DNA of 64,000 nt from Lamellibrachia satsuma (taxonomy: Eukaryota > Annelida > Polychaeta > Sabellida > Siboglinidae), in the NCBI GenBank assembly GCA_033239005.1, contig BSQZ01000004.1, positions 13,214,007-13,278,006 of the forward strand, given 5' to 3'. This document shows, piece after piece, positions 57,701 through 63,793 of the stretch. The position numbers were made by a program, and so were the translations under genes. The notes under the pieces are model-generated. The model worked only from the letters and a program-made list of their open reading frames with translations. It searched no databases and was not told where the DNA came from. Position 1 is the first letter of the stretch. The number at the start of each line of letters is the position of its first letter.

Positions 57701-60700
57701 GGCAGGTCTTATCATGTGGATGTTTGTGCTTTACAGTAGCATTATGTAAAGTACATTGAGGTTAGCTGTGAAGTTGTTTAAGTTGGTACCTTCAAGACCG
57801 TTAGTATAATAATAGTATTACTGTTGTACAGTTGTTCCTGAATCAGACATTGGCTCGGTGATGATAAAACCATAGACAAGCATATACCTGACTTCTACAT
57901 GGAGATCATTTAATCTGAGAGCTGCTGGGTCATGTTGTTTTTAACGTGTGACTTTCGTAAACAGTTAGATCTACAATACAACTTGTATACAGTCAACTTA
58001 AAGTAGGTAGAACGTTAATTAATAATAATTAACTTCTTCTATGACGCCTATATCCTCAGACAAAACAGGCAATGTCTAGTATAGACGTGTCTTACTGTAT
58101 GTGATTCTCTGCCTTGCAGTAGGTCTATGTAAAACTAGTTGCGGTTTCGTGTAATGTTCTTTGAGGTTTAACGTTTCCCTATTAGTCTGCTAAGAAAAAT
58201 AACATGTCGTAAAGTGCCATAGAGCACTCGGTGAATATAGCATTATATGTTTTTTTATATAGAACATCGACTCCATTCAAGAACATTAGATTTTTATAGT
58301 GCTATTTCTGCAGACTGGATGCTCAGTGATGATAAAACAGACAAGCATATATCTGATATCTGTGTGGAGAACATTTGATCTGAGAGCAGATGGTACATAT
58401 GGAGTGATGTTTAAAGTATGTAACTTGGTGTCTGCAGTACAACCTATGGAGACTGGGGTCAGTTACATTGGAATTCTGGAACTGGCGATTTGTTTTTAAA
58501 AGTAATCGGAATTGATGAAACTATAATTGGTATTTCAAATTACCTAGCAATTACTTTTTCACTCACATCATGTAACTTTTTTAACTCAAATTATTCATTA
58601 CAAATAATAACGTATGATATGCGCATATATCGTATTTGTTTGCCATTATGTACCATAATATGGAGAAATAAAGCTGATCTAAAATAGAAGTGTTTTGTGT
58701 ATAGAGTATCTCTGTGGTTGTTCTTTTCGTATTCTTTTATTTCGATATGGAATTGGTATTTTTGAGATGGAATTGGAATTGACAAAATGTAATTGACTCC
58801 TAGTCTAACTACAGCAGGTGTTACCATATTTGTGTGCTTTATGATGGTAAAATAAGTTTTAGCACATCAGGATGAGGAGGTAAAACAGTTACTTCGTCCA
58901 GAAAGTTCCAAGATGTAGTGAATATCTTGAGTGGCCGCAGCTGTTCAATGATGATACAAACACAGACAAGCATATACCTGACCTACACATGGAGAAGACT
59001 GAGTCTGAGAACAGCTGGTGATGTAAATGAGTATGATCATGTGTCAAGTTAACTATGTTGGTGGTTGTATTACACCCATACGTGAACTCTGTTGCAGTAA
59101 TGGATGCCTCCTTGCCCCGCTCCCTGAAACACATTATAAGCAACGCTGACTACTACGGACCTTCCTTGTTTCTTCTCGGTAAGTGTGCATGGGAATCATC
59201 GTTAGTATTATTGTTGGCCAGTTAGAATTGGAATAAGTTTTTTATAGTAGTGCTGTTCCAATTAATAAATTTTATCGACTATTGCTTGGTTCACACTTCC
59301 AATCAAGGAATCGATCACAAACTTGTGTGATTGATTATTTTTGATTATATTCTTTCTGAATTTCACTCCGTCATTCCATGACTTAACTGTCCAAGATCGT
59401 GACACAACAACGAGTACAAGCATATTGTTTTGTTTCCCTTTTATATGATATTACATAAATACAAATAAAAACAGTGATGCTTATCAAATATATTGATTGA
59501 CTTTTACGGATAATTTTACCAATTCCCAGCACTAGTTTTTAGTATTAAGCAATTCTTTGCACAACACATGCGTTATTGTTGTCATGTTTTCCTGTACCGA
59601 GAATGTTTCTCTGCCAAAATATCATCATCCCCATTTGCTTGTGTATTAAGTCATGCTCACAGTGTTCTGTGCAACATGGTCATGATGGTACATTGTACCG
59701 CCAACTGAAGTCTGATGTTGACTGATGGTATCGTTTCAACAGCCACTGATGTCGTCACTGTGTACGTGTTCCAAGAACCATCCCTGCTATCATCGCTTCA
59801 AGACAAGGGCCTGACTGATGTCGTTCTACAAGCCTTGTTGGTCAAGGACGTGAGTCTATCTGGTTCTAATCTGCATCATTATCTTCAGTGCAAGATACGC
59901 ACATTCACAATAAATGTGGCCAGTAAACAAGGTCTAGTTTGTGTGTATGTATCGTGATTTGTAATTGACTGTGAAATAGGGATGAGACCAGTCATAATTG
60001 TCAGTCACAGTTACACAGCAACAAAAGCTCAGTTACGTCATTACAAAAAATCAGTTACATCACTTCAAAAAAAAAAATTTTAATGCTTCATAAAGAGTCT
60101 ATTGCAATAGTTTGTAGGTTGAGTACAACTACAGTGTTTTTTATAAGAGAAGATTACATGTGCCATTACTGCTCATTTTTAGACAGGTGAATTCTTGCTG
60201 CCAGGCCTAGGTTAAATTACAATAGTTAATTACAGCACTATAATAACTTGTTTACAATTATTGTTCTCAATAACATTGTAATTAATTATACAATTACAAT
60301 TAAGCCAGACTCTGGACCCAGTGGTCATTACCTGTGTAGTTGTGTGGCTTTTCCTAGAACATCACAACAACTGTGTGTTGCCTGTAGGTGCCGGCCACGA
60401 GAGAGGTGTTGGCGTCACTGCCCAACATGTTCAGCGCACTCTGTCTGAACGCCCGAGGTCTCGAGGCACTCATCCTGTGCAAGCCGTTCGAACGGCTCTT
60501 CAAGGTGCTGCTGTCACCTGACTACCTGCCCGCCATGCGGCGCCGACGCAGCTCAGACCCGCCTGGTAAGTTCCACCAAGACGTCCCTGATAAGTACCCC
60601 CATCGCCTCCTCGGGTCTGGAAGTCAGACGGCCTTGAAAGCGTTTGTGTCTGTGTGGTTAACAATTCCTCTGGAGGTATTTTGGAACAATTCAAGGTTTG

Positions 60701-62861
60701 TTTGGTATAAAATCCGGGTACTCAACATTGGGAACAGTATCTGGCTCGGATGATCTTGTTAATGTATTTGGAAATGGGGTATAAAAGAAGCACTGGGGAC
60801 GACGTCCACCCTGGCAGTGGCAGTCCTCAAGGTTGGGTCATCTTGGTGAGATATTCCATAATGGTCGAATACGGATTCACAAAATATATGGTAACCACAA
60901 CATGTAAACTGACTTCTCAATTAAAAAGATGAACCGAGTGCGTAGAACTAGCAAGAACTAATTATAATTCTTATAAACCCAGGAATAACCCGTGTGATAG
61001 ATGGTCGGAACTAGAAGCACAACGATCCCCAGCCAGTTTGTCAGTCCATCATCTGTCTGGTAAACAAAGTGCGACATAGATGTCAGCACCAGTGATTGTG
61101 TGGCGTGTGCGATTGCAATGCGTTGCCACCACTGGATCTGCTACAGTCTTAGGGATGCAAGGTCTCAGCAGTGGGAAGTTCCAACAGTTAGTGGTATTGG
61201 TTCATTTGGGAATAAGATTGGATAAGTAATTTTCGGTGTTTGGGGCCCATGGGTTTAAGGGAAAAGTCCTTCACTAGGAAGTTCTGTGTACCTCTTCGAT
61301 ATTGAGGGTAGATTACAGTAAATTCCATGGCACGTACGCATTGTACCCACCTCGTGTGTCCTGTAAAAATTTGTTGTCCTGTAATTCGGGCAACCTGCAA
61401 ACAATATTTCATTCTGAATAACCATGAATGCAAGCTCAGGTCTTGAAATTCGTTTGCTAACAGAAGACGTATGATGACACCATTTGTCTGGCTAGTGTCA
61501 CCAGAGTGACATCTGGGACACGGTGCTCGCCATTCACCTAGGAGAACTGACATGTCTTCTTGACACTGCACCCAGTAGACTTCTACTCCAGCTATTGTCG
61601 TTTCACAGTATGAGTGCAGTCATATTGGGATATAAGAACAGGTTGTCAGGTGGCTATCACTGCCTGTGGTTGTTCAATGTTCCAAATGTGACGCAGCCGA
61701 GCGTTTAAAGAAGTAGCATCATGTTGATACTGCCGTACTACTACTACTAATATTAGTAACAAAACTTCTATTACGTCTAAATCTTCGAAAGCCTAGCTCA
61801 GAGGTGTATCAAAACAATAGTGTTAAGAAGTCTTCAGATGAAGGTGAAACTTTATTGTTTCCTACTGACCTGGCACTAACAGGGAGTGACCATGTTGTTG
61901 TTTTAATTACATGTTAGACAAAAGTTTTCTAAGGAAACTGTGACTGTGGCAAAAGGGAGCTGTCATTAAAATCAAACTGCTATGAAACATTAGTTACAAA
62001 CAAAAAACTAGCCATGTGATAGATGGTCAGAACTAGAAGCACAACGATCCCCAGCCAGTGTACCAGTCCGTCATCTGTCTGGTAAACAAAGTGCAACATA
62101 GATGTCAGCACCAGTGACTGTGTGGCATGTGCGATTGCGTCGCCACCACAGGATCTGCTACAGTCTTAGGGATGCAAGGTCTCAGCAGTTGGGTCTTAGG
62201 GATGCAAGGTCTTGGCAGTGGGGTCTTAGGGATGCAAGGTCTTGGCAGTGGGGTCTTAGGGATGCAAGGTCTTGGCAGTGGGGTCTTAGGGATGCAAGGT
62301 CTTGGCAGTGGGGTCTTAGGGATGCAAGGTCTTGGCAGTGGGGTCTTAGGGATGCAAGGTCTTGGCAGTGTGCTATATTCAACACCTTTTTAAAGTTTGT
62401 TATGCAATAAATTTGGGTAGCCCAGAAACAGTATGTTAGATTCTTGAAATTGTCTAAAAGAGACGTATGATGACACCATTTGTCTGGCTAGTGTCATCAG
62501 AGTGACATCTGTGACACGGTGCTCGCCATTCACCTTGGAGAACTGACATGTACTCTTGGCTCTGTCCTAACATTGTTTGACACAGTTTAGCCCAATGATT
62601 GACTGAGTGAGAGAGTGGCTACGAGTTGTTAGAATAGTATTTGTTGTACCAAGGCTGGGGTTAAATTCACTTGGCCAAACACTGCCCGTCCACATGCCGG
62701 GTTCTCTATAAAAAACTATGCCTGTCATCTGTCATTGATGTTTGTAATGGTGGTGTGTTTGTTTGTTAGGTGACACCGCCAGTAACCTGGGCAGTGCCAT
62801 GGATGAGCTGATGAGACATCAGCCATCACTGAGAACGGAAACCACGAAGGCCATCATTAAG
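36731..62861 (+). CDS. HUWE1: HUWE1, HECT-type E3 ubiquitin ligase, N-terminal 743 codons
   Basis: Twenty coding exons join with consistent phases (2229 nt) and follow human HUWE1 almost without gaps: [108 protein letters not shown] and [20 protein letters not shown]1 ubiquitinates many substrates (p53, MCL1, MYC, histones) and is over 4300 residues in mammals. This part is the armadillo-like DUF908/DUF913 region; the UBA, WWE, BH3-like and C-terminal HECT domains lie beyond the window. The start codon equals the human one. A Ser/Pro/Thr-rich insert sits in the exon at 55675. Introns carry snoRNA families. In mammals this gene hosts miR-98 and let-7f-2, in introns not reached here. Confidence 0.98.
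37375..37500 (+). ncRNA. H/ACA-like snoRNA copy 1 (HUWE1 intron 1)
   Basis: The 5' hairpin has outer stem GCATTG/CAATGC, then GTATC/GATAC, then a long CCACACACAC/GTGTGTTGTGG helix. The hinge contains ATATTG (H box consensus ANANNA, last base off). The 3' hairpin is closed by GGAGTG/CACTTCC. ACA follows, 3 nt from the end of the conserved core. GGCTGTG/CACAGTCC pairs better here than in the other copies. Confidence 0.62.
37738..37860 (+). repeat. Third intronic repeat family, copy a (first hairpin only)
   Basis: CATCCACTTGGCCGCTGTCA ... TTTGGTTTGATTGCTT, also at 48250, 48957 and 54466. It can fold with a CATTGTC/GACAATG-type stem inside an AAGCAA/TTGCTT-type stem, weakened in this copy. Confidence 0.6.
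38138..39016. repeat. ~78-bp direct repeats flanking a ~725-bp segment
   Basis: TTTATGCAATCAACAACACA ... GACGTTTATTGTGGGGATTA occurs at 38138-38213 and 38940-39016, almost identical. The enclosed segment ends with a perfect hairpin TATGCAACATTGGC-TGT-GCCAATGTTGCATA (38910-38940). Confidence 0.88.
39885..40140 (+). mobile_element. tRNA-derived SINE, plus strand
   Basis: Family body GCTGTATAAATGAGTAGCTGG, then AGCATGGCTGAATGCTTCCC and tail CTGTATAAGAACGTG. The tRNA-like head is degenerate. Confidence 0.75.
41759..41857 (+). CDS. HUWE1: HUWE1 coding exon 2 (residues 16-48)
   Basis: [20 protein letters not shown] then [13 protein letters not shown]; phase 0/0. Acceptor tgtttacag, donor gtatgt. 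Confidence 0.97.
42571..42713. repeat. 42-bp tandem repeat, about 3.3 copies
   Basis: TATGTAGCTAAGATATCTAG then GTGTCCTGACATGGCAGCAGTT, perfect copies. In frame it reads [14 protein letters not shown] repeats, but no coding context exists. Confidence 0.97.
42993..44020 (-). mobile_element. Pogo/Tigger-like DNA transposon derivative
   Basis: Termini CAGTGGTACCTGCCTTCAAC and, inverted from the right, CAGTAGTACCTGTCTTTAAC, flanked by TA on both sides. A minus-strand piece reads [20 protein letters not shown], a CENP-B/pogo-type helix-turn-helix (VARDMGIPESTLRGWLKNE type). The DDE domain is absent, so the copy is non-autonomous. Confidence 0.88.
45184..45485 (+). CDS. HUWE1: HUWE1 coding exon 3 (residues 49-149)
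   Basis: Starts [18 protein letters not shown] and ends [18 protein letters not shown] ... [11 protein letters not shown]. The middle ([15 protein letters not shown]) diverges from vertebrates. The donor gtcggt is weak. Start of the DUF908 region. Confidence 0.97.
45570..45673 (+). ncRNA. H/ACA-like copy 2, 5'-truncated
   Basis: Keeps the second half of the 5' hairpin and the 3' hairpin but has lost GCATTGGGTATC and 8 nt of the 3' arm. The terminal CCTACA reads TCTAAACA. Probably a decayed copy, 85 nt into intron 3. Confidence 0.4.
46155..46305 (-). mobile_element. SINE 3' fragment, minus strand
   Basis: Matches the tail half of the 2945-3255 SINE (AACGCAGTATCCAGTCCATG ... GGGAAGCATTCAGCCATGCT). 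It lies just upstream of exon 4. Confidence 0.8.
46341..46419 (+). CDS. HUWE1: HUWE1 coding exon 4 (residues 149-175)
   Basis: Completes Ser, then [26 protein letters not shown] (human KRSNYITRL ... LQHLAE). Acceptor cttgttctag, donor gtaggt. Confidence 0.97.
46527..46725. mobile_element. Harbinger-like MITE (199 bp)
   Basis: Inverted termini GGGGCCGTTTACAATTGTTG and GGGGCCGTTCATGATTGCCA with an extended ACATTTAC...ATTCGT match. The TTA duplications at 46524-46526 and 46726-46728 fit the TWA target preference of PIF/Harbinger. Confidence 0.85.
46814..46876 (+). CDS. HUWE1: HUWE1 coding exon 5 (residues 176-196)
   Basis: [21 protein letters not shown]; near identical to human. Acceptor tttgtttcag, donor gtaagt, phase 0/0. 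Confidence 0.98.
47443..47517 (+). CDS. HUWE1: HUWE1 coding exon 6 (residues 197-221)
   Basis: [20 protein letters not shown] then [15 protein letters not shown] is identical to human. Acceptor gattttgtcag, donor gtaggt. Confidence 0.97.
47651..47785 (+). ncRNA. H/ACA-like snoRNA copy 3 (intron 6)
   Basis: Complete core with GCATTG/CAATGC and GTAT/ATAC stems, hinge GATATTGAT, 3' hairpin and CCTACA. Similarity to other copies stops right after ACA (next bases TGCATTTATTC are unique). Confidence 0.65.
48250..48440 (+). repeat. Third intronic repeat family, copy b (two hairpins)
   Basis: The first hairpin is followed by AATGCTAAAGTGATAC and then a hairpin closed by a perfect 9-bp stem GTGTCTGTT/AACAGACAC (48375-48383 with 48428-48436). 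It may be a structured RNA, but the box motifs are unclear. Confidence 0.6.
48600..48734 (+). ncRNA. H/ACA-like snoRNA copy 4 (intron 6), reference copy
   Basis: Stems: GCATTG 48601-48606 with CAATGC 48652-48657, GTAT with ATAC inside, and a pyrimidine-rich arm with GTGTGTTGTGG. Hinge GATATTGAT 48658-48666. 3' hairpin GGAGTG 48667-48672 with CACTTCC 48721-48727, upper stem GGATGG/CCGTTC. ACA at 48729-48731. 135 nt, the usual size of an H/ACA RNA. The H box (ATATTG) is off-consensus at one base. Confidence 0.66.
48957..49145 (+). repeat. Third intronic repeat family, copy c
   Basis: Same two-hairpin unit. The second stem is GTGTCAGTT/AACAGACGC (one G-U and one mismatch relative to copy b). 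It leads via TTTGTAACCAGTTTGATTCA into H/ACA-like copy 5. Confidence 0.6.
49333..49467 (+). ncRNA. H/ACA-like snoRNA copy 5 (intron 6)
   Basis: Full core; the outer stem is GCATTG/CAATGT (G-U tolerated). ACA at 49462-49464. The 3' end is 83 nt upstream of the exon 7 acceptor, a typical spacing for intron-encoded snoRNAs. Confidence 0.66.
49551..49667 (+). CDS. HUWE1: HUWE1 coding exon 7 (residues 222-260)
   Basis: [20 protein letters not shown], then [19 protein letters not shown] (human [20 protein letters not shown] ... YSIPKDKQ). Acceptor tcctttgcag, donor gtattg. Confidence 0.96.
50158..50293 (+). ncRNA. H/ACA-like snoRNA copy 6 (intron 7)
   Basis: Full core, with GCATTG/CAATGC, GTATC/GATAC and ACA at 50288-50290. 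It ends 113 nt before exon 8. The flanks are unrelated to the other copies, so the conserved block is exactly the predicted RNA. Confidence 0.66.
50407..50506 (+). CDS. HUWE1: HUWE1 coding exon 8 (residues 261-294)
   Basis: [20 protein letters not shown] then [13 protein letters not shown]; human [20 protein letters not shown]. Acceptor cttgtttcag, donor gtcagt. Confidence 0.98.
50974..51074 (+). CDS. HUWE1: HUWE1 coding exon 9 (residues 294-327)
   Basis: [34 protein letters not shown]. Acceptor gtgtttgtag, donor gtgggt. Confidence 0.97.
51075..51543. other. HUWE1 intron 9, nothing recognised
   Basis: No repeat family member, snoRNA boxes or exon were seen. Confidence 0.5.
51544..51605 (+). 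CDS. HUWE1: HUWE1 coding exon 10 (residues 328-348)
   Basis: [20 protein letters not shown] plus a split Lys codon; human [20 protein letters not shown]. Donor gtaaga. Confidence 0.98.
51937..52025 (+). CDS. HUWE1: HUWE1 coding exon 11 (residues 348-378)
   Basis: [20 protein letters not shown] then VRTCMQHMI. Acceptor cccttccag, donor gtgtgt. Confidence 0.98.
52600..52680 (+). CDS. HUWE1: HUWE1 coding exon 12 (residues 378-405)
   Basis: [26 protein letters not shown] (human [22 protein letters not shown]). Acceptor cttccag, donor gtaagt. Confidence 0.98.
52859..52944 (+). CDS. HUWE1: HUWE1 coding exon 13 (residues 405-433)
   Basis: [20 protein letters not shown] then GEGQEHIT. The acceptor gttgaag is unusual but gives the only in-phase join. 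Donor gtatgt. Confidence 0.96.
53368..53670 (+). mobile_element. tRNA-derived SINE, near full length, plus strand
   Basis: Head GTAGAATACTGGTCAGAATG with B box AGGTTCAAATCC, body CAGCTGTATAAATGAGTACC, tail CTGGATACCAATCTATC. A (TA)/(TG) microsatellite (53670-53766) follows the tail. Confidence 0.88.
53670..53766. repeat. (TA)n(TG)n microsatellite at a SINE tail
   Basis: Alternating TATA and TGTG blocks between the SINE end and the exon 14 acceptor. Confidence 0.97.
53792..53893 (+). CDS. HUWE1: HUWE1 coding exon 14 (residues 434-467)
   Basis: [34 protein letters not shown]; near identical to human. Start of the DUF913 region. Donor gtgagg. Confidence 0.98.
53938..53995 (+). repeat. Third intronic repeat family, copy d (second hairpin only)
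   Basis: TATGCAGAAGGTGAATGCAT ... CACACAACAGACAC, followed by the shared linker TTTGTAACTGGTTTGATTCA before H/ACA-like copy 7. Confidence 0.6.
54117..54253 (+). ncRNA. H/ACA-like snoRNA copy 7 (intron 14)
   Basis: Outer stem GCATTG/CAATGC and 3' hairpin intact, ACA at 54248-54250. The inner GTATC stem is weakened (GTGC), and a TATATATC loop expansion occurs. Similarity to copy 1 continues past the core, so these two share a longer duplication. Confidence 0.6.
54466..54580 (+). repeat. Third intronic repeat family, copy e
   Basis: CATCCACTTGACCGCTGTCT ... TGCTAAAGTGATACGAG, first hairpin, with the second lost. Confidence 0.55.
54969..55096 (+). ncRNA. H/ACA-like copy 8, box altered
   Basis: The 5' hairpin is shortened (GCATT/GATGC with G-U) but the 3' hairpin is present. 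The end reads CCAATATA instead of CCTACA, so the ACA box is lost or changed to ATA. Downstream flank CCCGTTTGTGATTGTTTCAT is shared with copy 5. Confidence 0.5.
55675..55942 (+). CDS. HUWE1: HUWE1 coding exon 15 with Ser/Pro/Thr-rich insert (residues 468-557)
   Basis: Begins [18 protein letters not shown] (human HEVDLCRKECPFVIKPK), then a low-complexity run rich in Ser, Pro and Thr, [15 protein letters not shown] and [13 protein letters not shown]. The human protein has a linker roughly 50-60 residues shorter. Donor gtacgt, phase 1. Confidence 0.95.
55943..56875. other. HUWE1 intron 15, hosting the first C/D snoRNA copy
   Basis: Contains the C/D-box copy at 56454-56537. The remainder is AT-rich with no exon. 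Confidence 0.7.
56454..56537 (+). ncRNA. C/D-box snoRNA copy 1, altered guide (intron 15)
   Basis: Terminal stem GCTGCTC (56454-56460) with GAGCAGC (56531-56537), C box ATGATGA, internal D' CTGA, D box CTGA at 56527-56530. The D' guide AGACAGTCATAATACAT no longer matches the 18S 5' end (others have GACAAGCATATA). The fold and boxes are kept, so it may have a new target or be decaying. Confidence 0.72.
56876..56977 (+). CDS. HUWE1: HUWE1 coding exon 16 (residues 557-591)
   Basis: [20 protein letters not shown] then [13 protein letters not shown]; human [20 protein letters not shown]. Acceptor tgcttgcag, donor gtgagt. It leaves phase 1 (Leu split). Confidence 0.98.
57174..57240 (+). ncRNA. SNORD27: SNORD27-like C/D snoRNA copy 2 (intron 16)
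   Basis: Stem GCTC/GAGC, C box GTGATGA (57179-57185), guide AACAGACAAGCATATAT ending at D' CTGA (57206-57209), D box CTGA (57233-57236). The guide pairs with TATGCTTGTCT at the 18S rRNA 5' end. The fifth base before D' faces A27 (human numbering), the site assigned to SNORD27/U27. Confidence 0.87.
57853..57922 (+). ncRNA. SNORD27: SNORD27-like C/D snoRNA copy 3 (intron 16)
   Basis: Stem GCTC/GAGC, C box GTGATGA (57858-57864), guide ATAGACAAGCATATAC before D' CTGA, D box CTGA (57915-57918). The fifth base before D' is again T opposite A27. Confidence 0.86.
58321..58387 (+). ncRNA. SNORD27: SNORD27-like C/D snoRNA copy 4 (intron 16)
   Basis: Stem GCTC/GAGC, C box GTGATGA (58326-58332), guide CAGACAAGCATATAT before D' CTGA (58353-58356), D box CTGA (58380-58383). 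It differs from copy 2 mainly between D' and D. Confidence 0.86.
58938..59017 (+). ncRNA. SNORD27: SNORD27-like C/D snoRNA copy 5 (intron 16)
   Basis: A nine-base-pair terminal stem, CAGCTGTTC/GAACAGCTG. It shows a compensated C-G to T-A change relative to GCTC/GAGC. C box ATGATGA, guide CAGACAAGCATATAC before D' CTGA, D box CTGA (59005-59008). It ends 80 nt upstream of the exon 17 acceptor, the classic spacing for intron-encoded C/D RNAs. Confidence 0.88.
59098..59178 (+). CDS. HUWE1: HUWE1 coding exon 17 (residues 591-618)
   Basis: [20 protein letters not shown] then PSLFLL; human [20 protein letters not shown]. Acceptor ctgttgcag, donor gtaagt. Confidence 0.98.
59179..59742. other. HUWE1 intron 17, nothing recognised
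   Basis: AT-rich, no snoRNA family member or repeat copy seen. Confidence 0.5.
59743..59849 (+). CDS. HUWE1: HUWE1 coding exon 18 (residues 618-653)
   Basis: [35 protein letters not shown]; human [20 protein letters not shown]. Acceptor tttcaacag, donor gtgagt. Confidence 0.98.
59850..60387. other. HUWE1 intron 18, nothing recognised
   Basis: AT-rich with runs such as AATTACAAT. No feature supported. Confidence 0.5.
60388..60565 (+). CDS. HUWE1: HUWE1 coding exon 19 (residues 654-713)
   Basis: [68 protein letters not shown] is invariant. Acceptor cctgtag, donor gtaagt. Confidence 0.98.
60993..62565. repeat. ~1 kb tandem duplication in HUWE1 intron 19
   Basis: GATAGATGGTCGGAACTAGA ... GTCTTAGGGATGCAAGGTCT (60999-61178) recurs from 62011. 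GACGTATGATGACACCATTT ... CACGGTGCTCGCCATTCACC (61467-61540) recurs from about 62461. Offsets of about 1010 and 994 bp show one duplicated block with small indels. Confidence 0.9.
62166..62370. repeat. 30-bp tandem array, about 7 copies
   Basis: GTCTTAGGGATGCAAGGTCT then TGGCAGTGGG, nearly perfect. It is only a single unit in the other copy of the 1-kb duplication (61148), so it expanded after that duplication. The 10-residue repeats in open frames are not coding. Confidence 0.97.
62770..62861 (+). CDS. HUWE1: HUWE1 coding exon 20 (residues 713-743), last in window
   Basis: [30 protein letters not shown]; human [20 protein letters not shown]. Acceptor tttgttag, donor gtgagg, phase 0. The next exon lies beyond position 64000. 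Confidence 0.98.
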
Positions 62862-63638
62862 GTGAGGACACACATACTGTCAGGTCCAGTAGCAGTTCAG
62901 TCATGCTTTAGTTGCTTCGTTAAAATTGGAATTGTCTCTGCTAAAGTCAACAACAAATTTACAATTTCCAAATGGTTTGGAAGTAGAGCAACACATCTCA
63001 GTTATTCTCTTTATTTCAGCAGTTAATATTGCGCATGGATTGCTTCTTGCTCTGAATCATGCTGGTACTGAGGGTGGGAATAAGGAATTGGCAAATGTGT
63101 ATGTTATATTTAAATAATATTTTACAAGATGCTGCGTAAGATTATGTCAACACGAACCATGAAAATGTGTTTCATAAACTACAACAACAGGTTTGAAGTT
63201 GTGGGCTGGTTAGTTGTGCAAACCTGTCTTGGCGCTGTTGGTATTTTTAAGTTGAACACACTTGGACAACATTGGTTCTTTATAGTAATAAATTAATATT
63301 AATAATATATTAAAAAGCATATTAATTTTGGTGAGTCACTGTTTGGTCTTCAGATGGGATATAAAGCATTGTATTTGATCCCCTGTTGGCTTGAATGGTG
63401 TGGCCAATTGGGATAAAAGCAGTGCGAGAGAGAACACCGTGTTAGTGACCACGCCACCCTGTGTATGGACATGTAGGGAGGTTCTGCTAGCTTGGTTACA
63501 CTGTCGGTACTATATATGTAATAACATTATTTTAATTTACAGGATTTTTCAGTTTTGTAAAGATTATATTCCCTACTGTGGTTAAATTGTCTGACCAAAT
63601 AAATATGTCTGTTTCTGCAAACGACATCAAAATATAAT
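62862..63638. other. HUWE1 intron 20, left part, nothing recognised
   Basis: No exon with HUWE1 similarity (LLEEICNLG expected next) and no repeat family member before 63640. Confidence 0.55.
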
Positions 63639-63793
63639 TCATACCAGTACACATTAGATCAGCTGTCATGCATTATGGGGCATGGTGCTCAGCAGTTCAT
63701 ACCAGTACACATTAGATCAGCTGTCATGCATTATGGGGCATGGTGCTCAGCAGTTCATACCAGTACACATTAGATCAGCTGTCATACATTGTG
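63639..63793. repeat. ~58-bp tandem repeat that includes a SINE head
   Basis: TTCATACCAGTACACATTAG then ATCAGCTGTCATGCATTATG and GGGCATGGTGCTCAGCAG, about 2.6 copies. The last unit runs into the SINE 5' end GGGGCATGGTGGCTCAGAGG, so flank plus the SINE's first bases were copied. Confidence 0.95.

Noticed and set aside
57293..58500. Extra HUWE1 exons after the acceptor-like sites in intron 16
   Set aside because: Exons 16 and 17 join in phase and align without gap to human HUWE1, so no coding exon is missing. Kept only as possible cryptic sites.
62102..62410. Frames with [10 protein letters not shown] / [10 protein letters not shown] repeats
   Set aside because: 30-bp array within a HUWE1 intron; both strands are open by periodicity.
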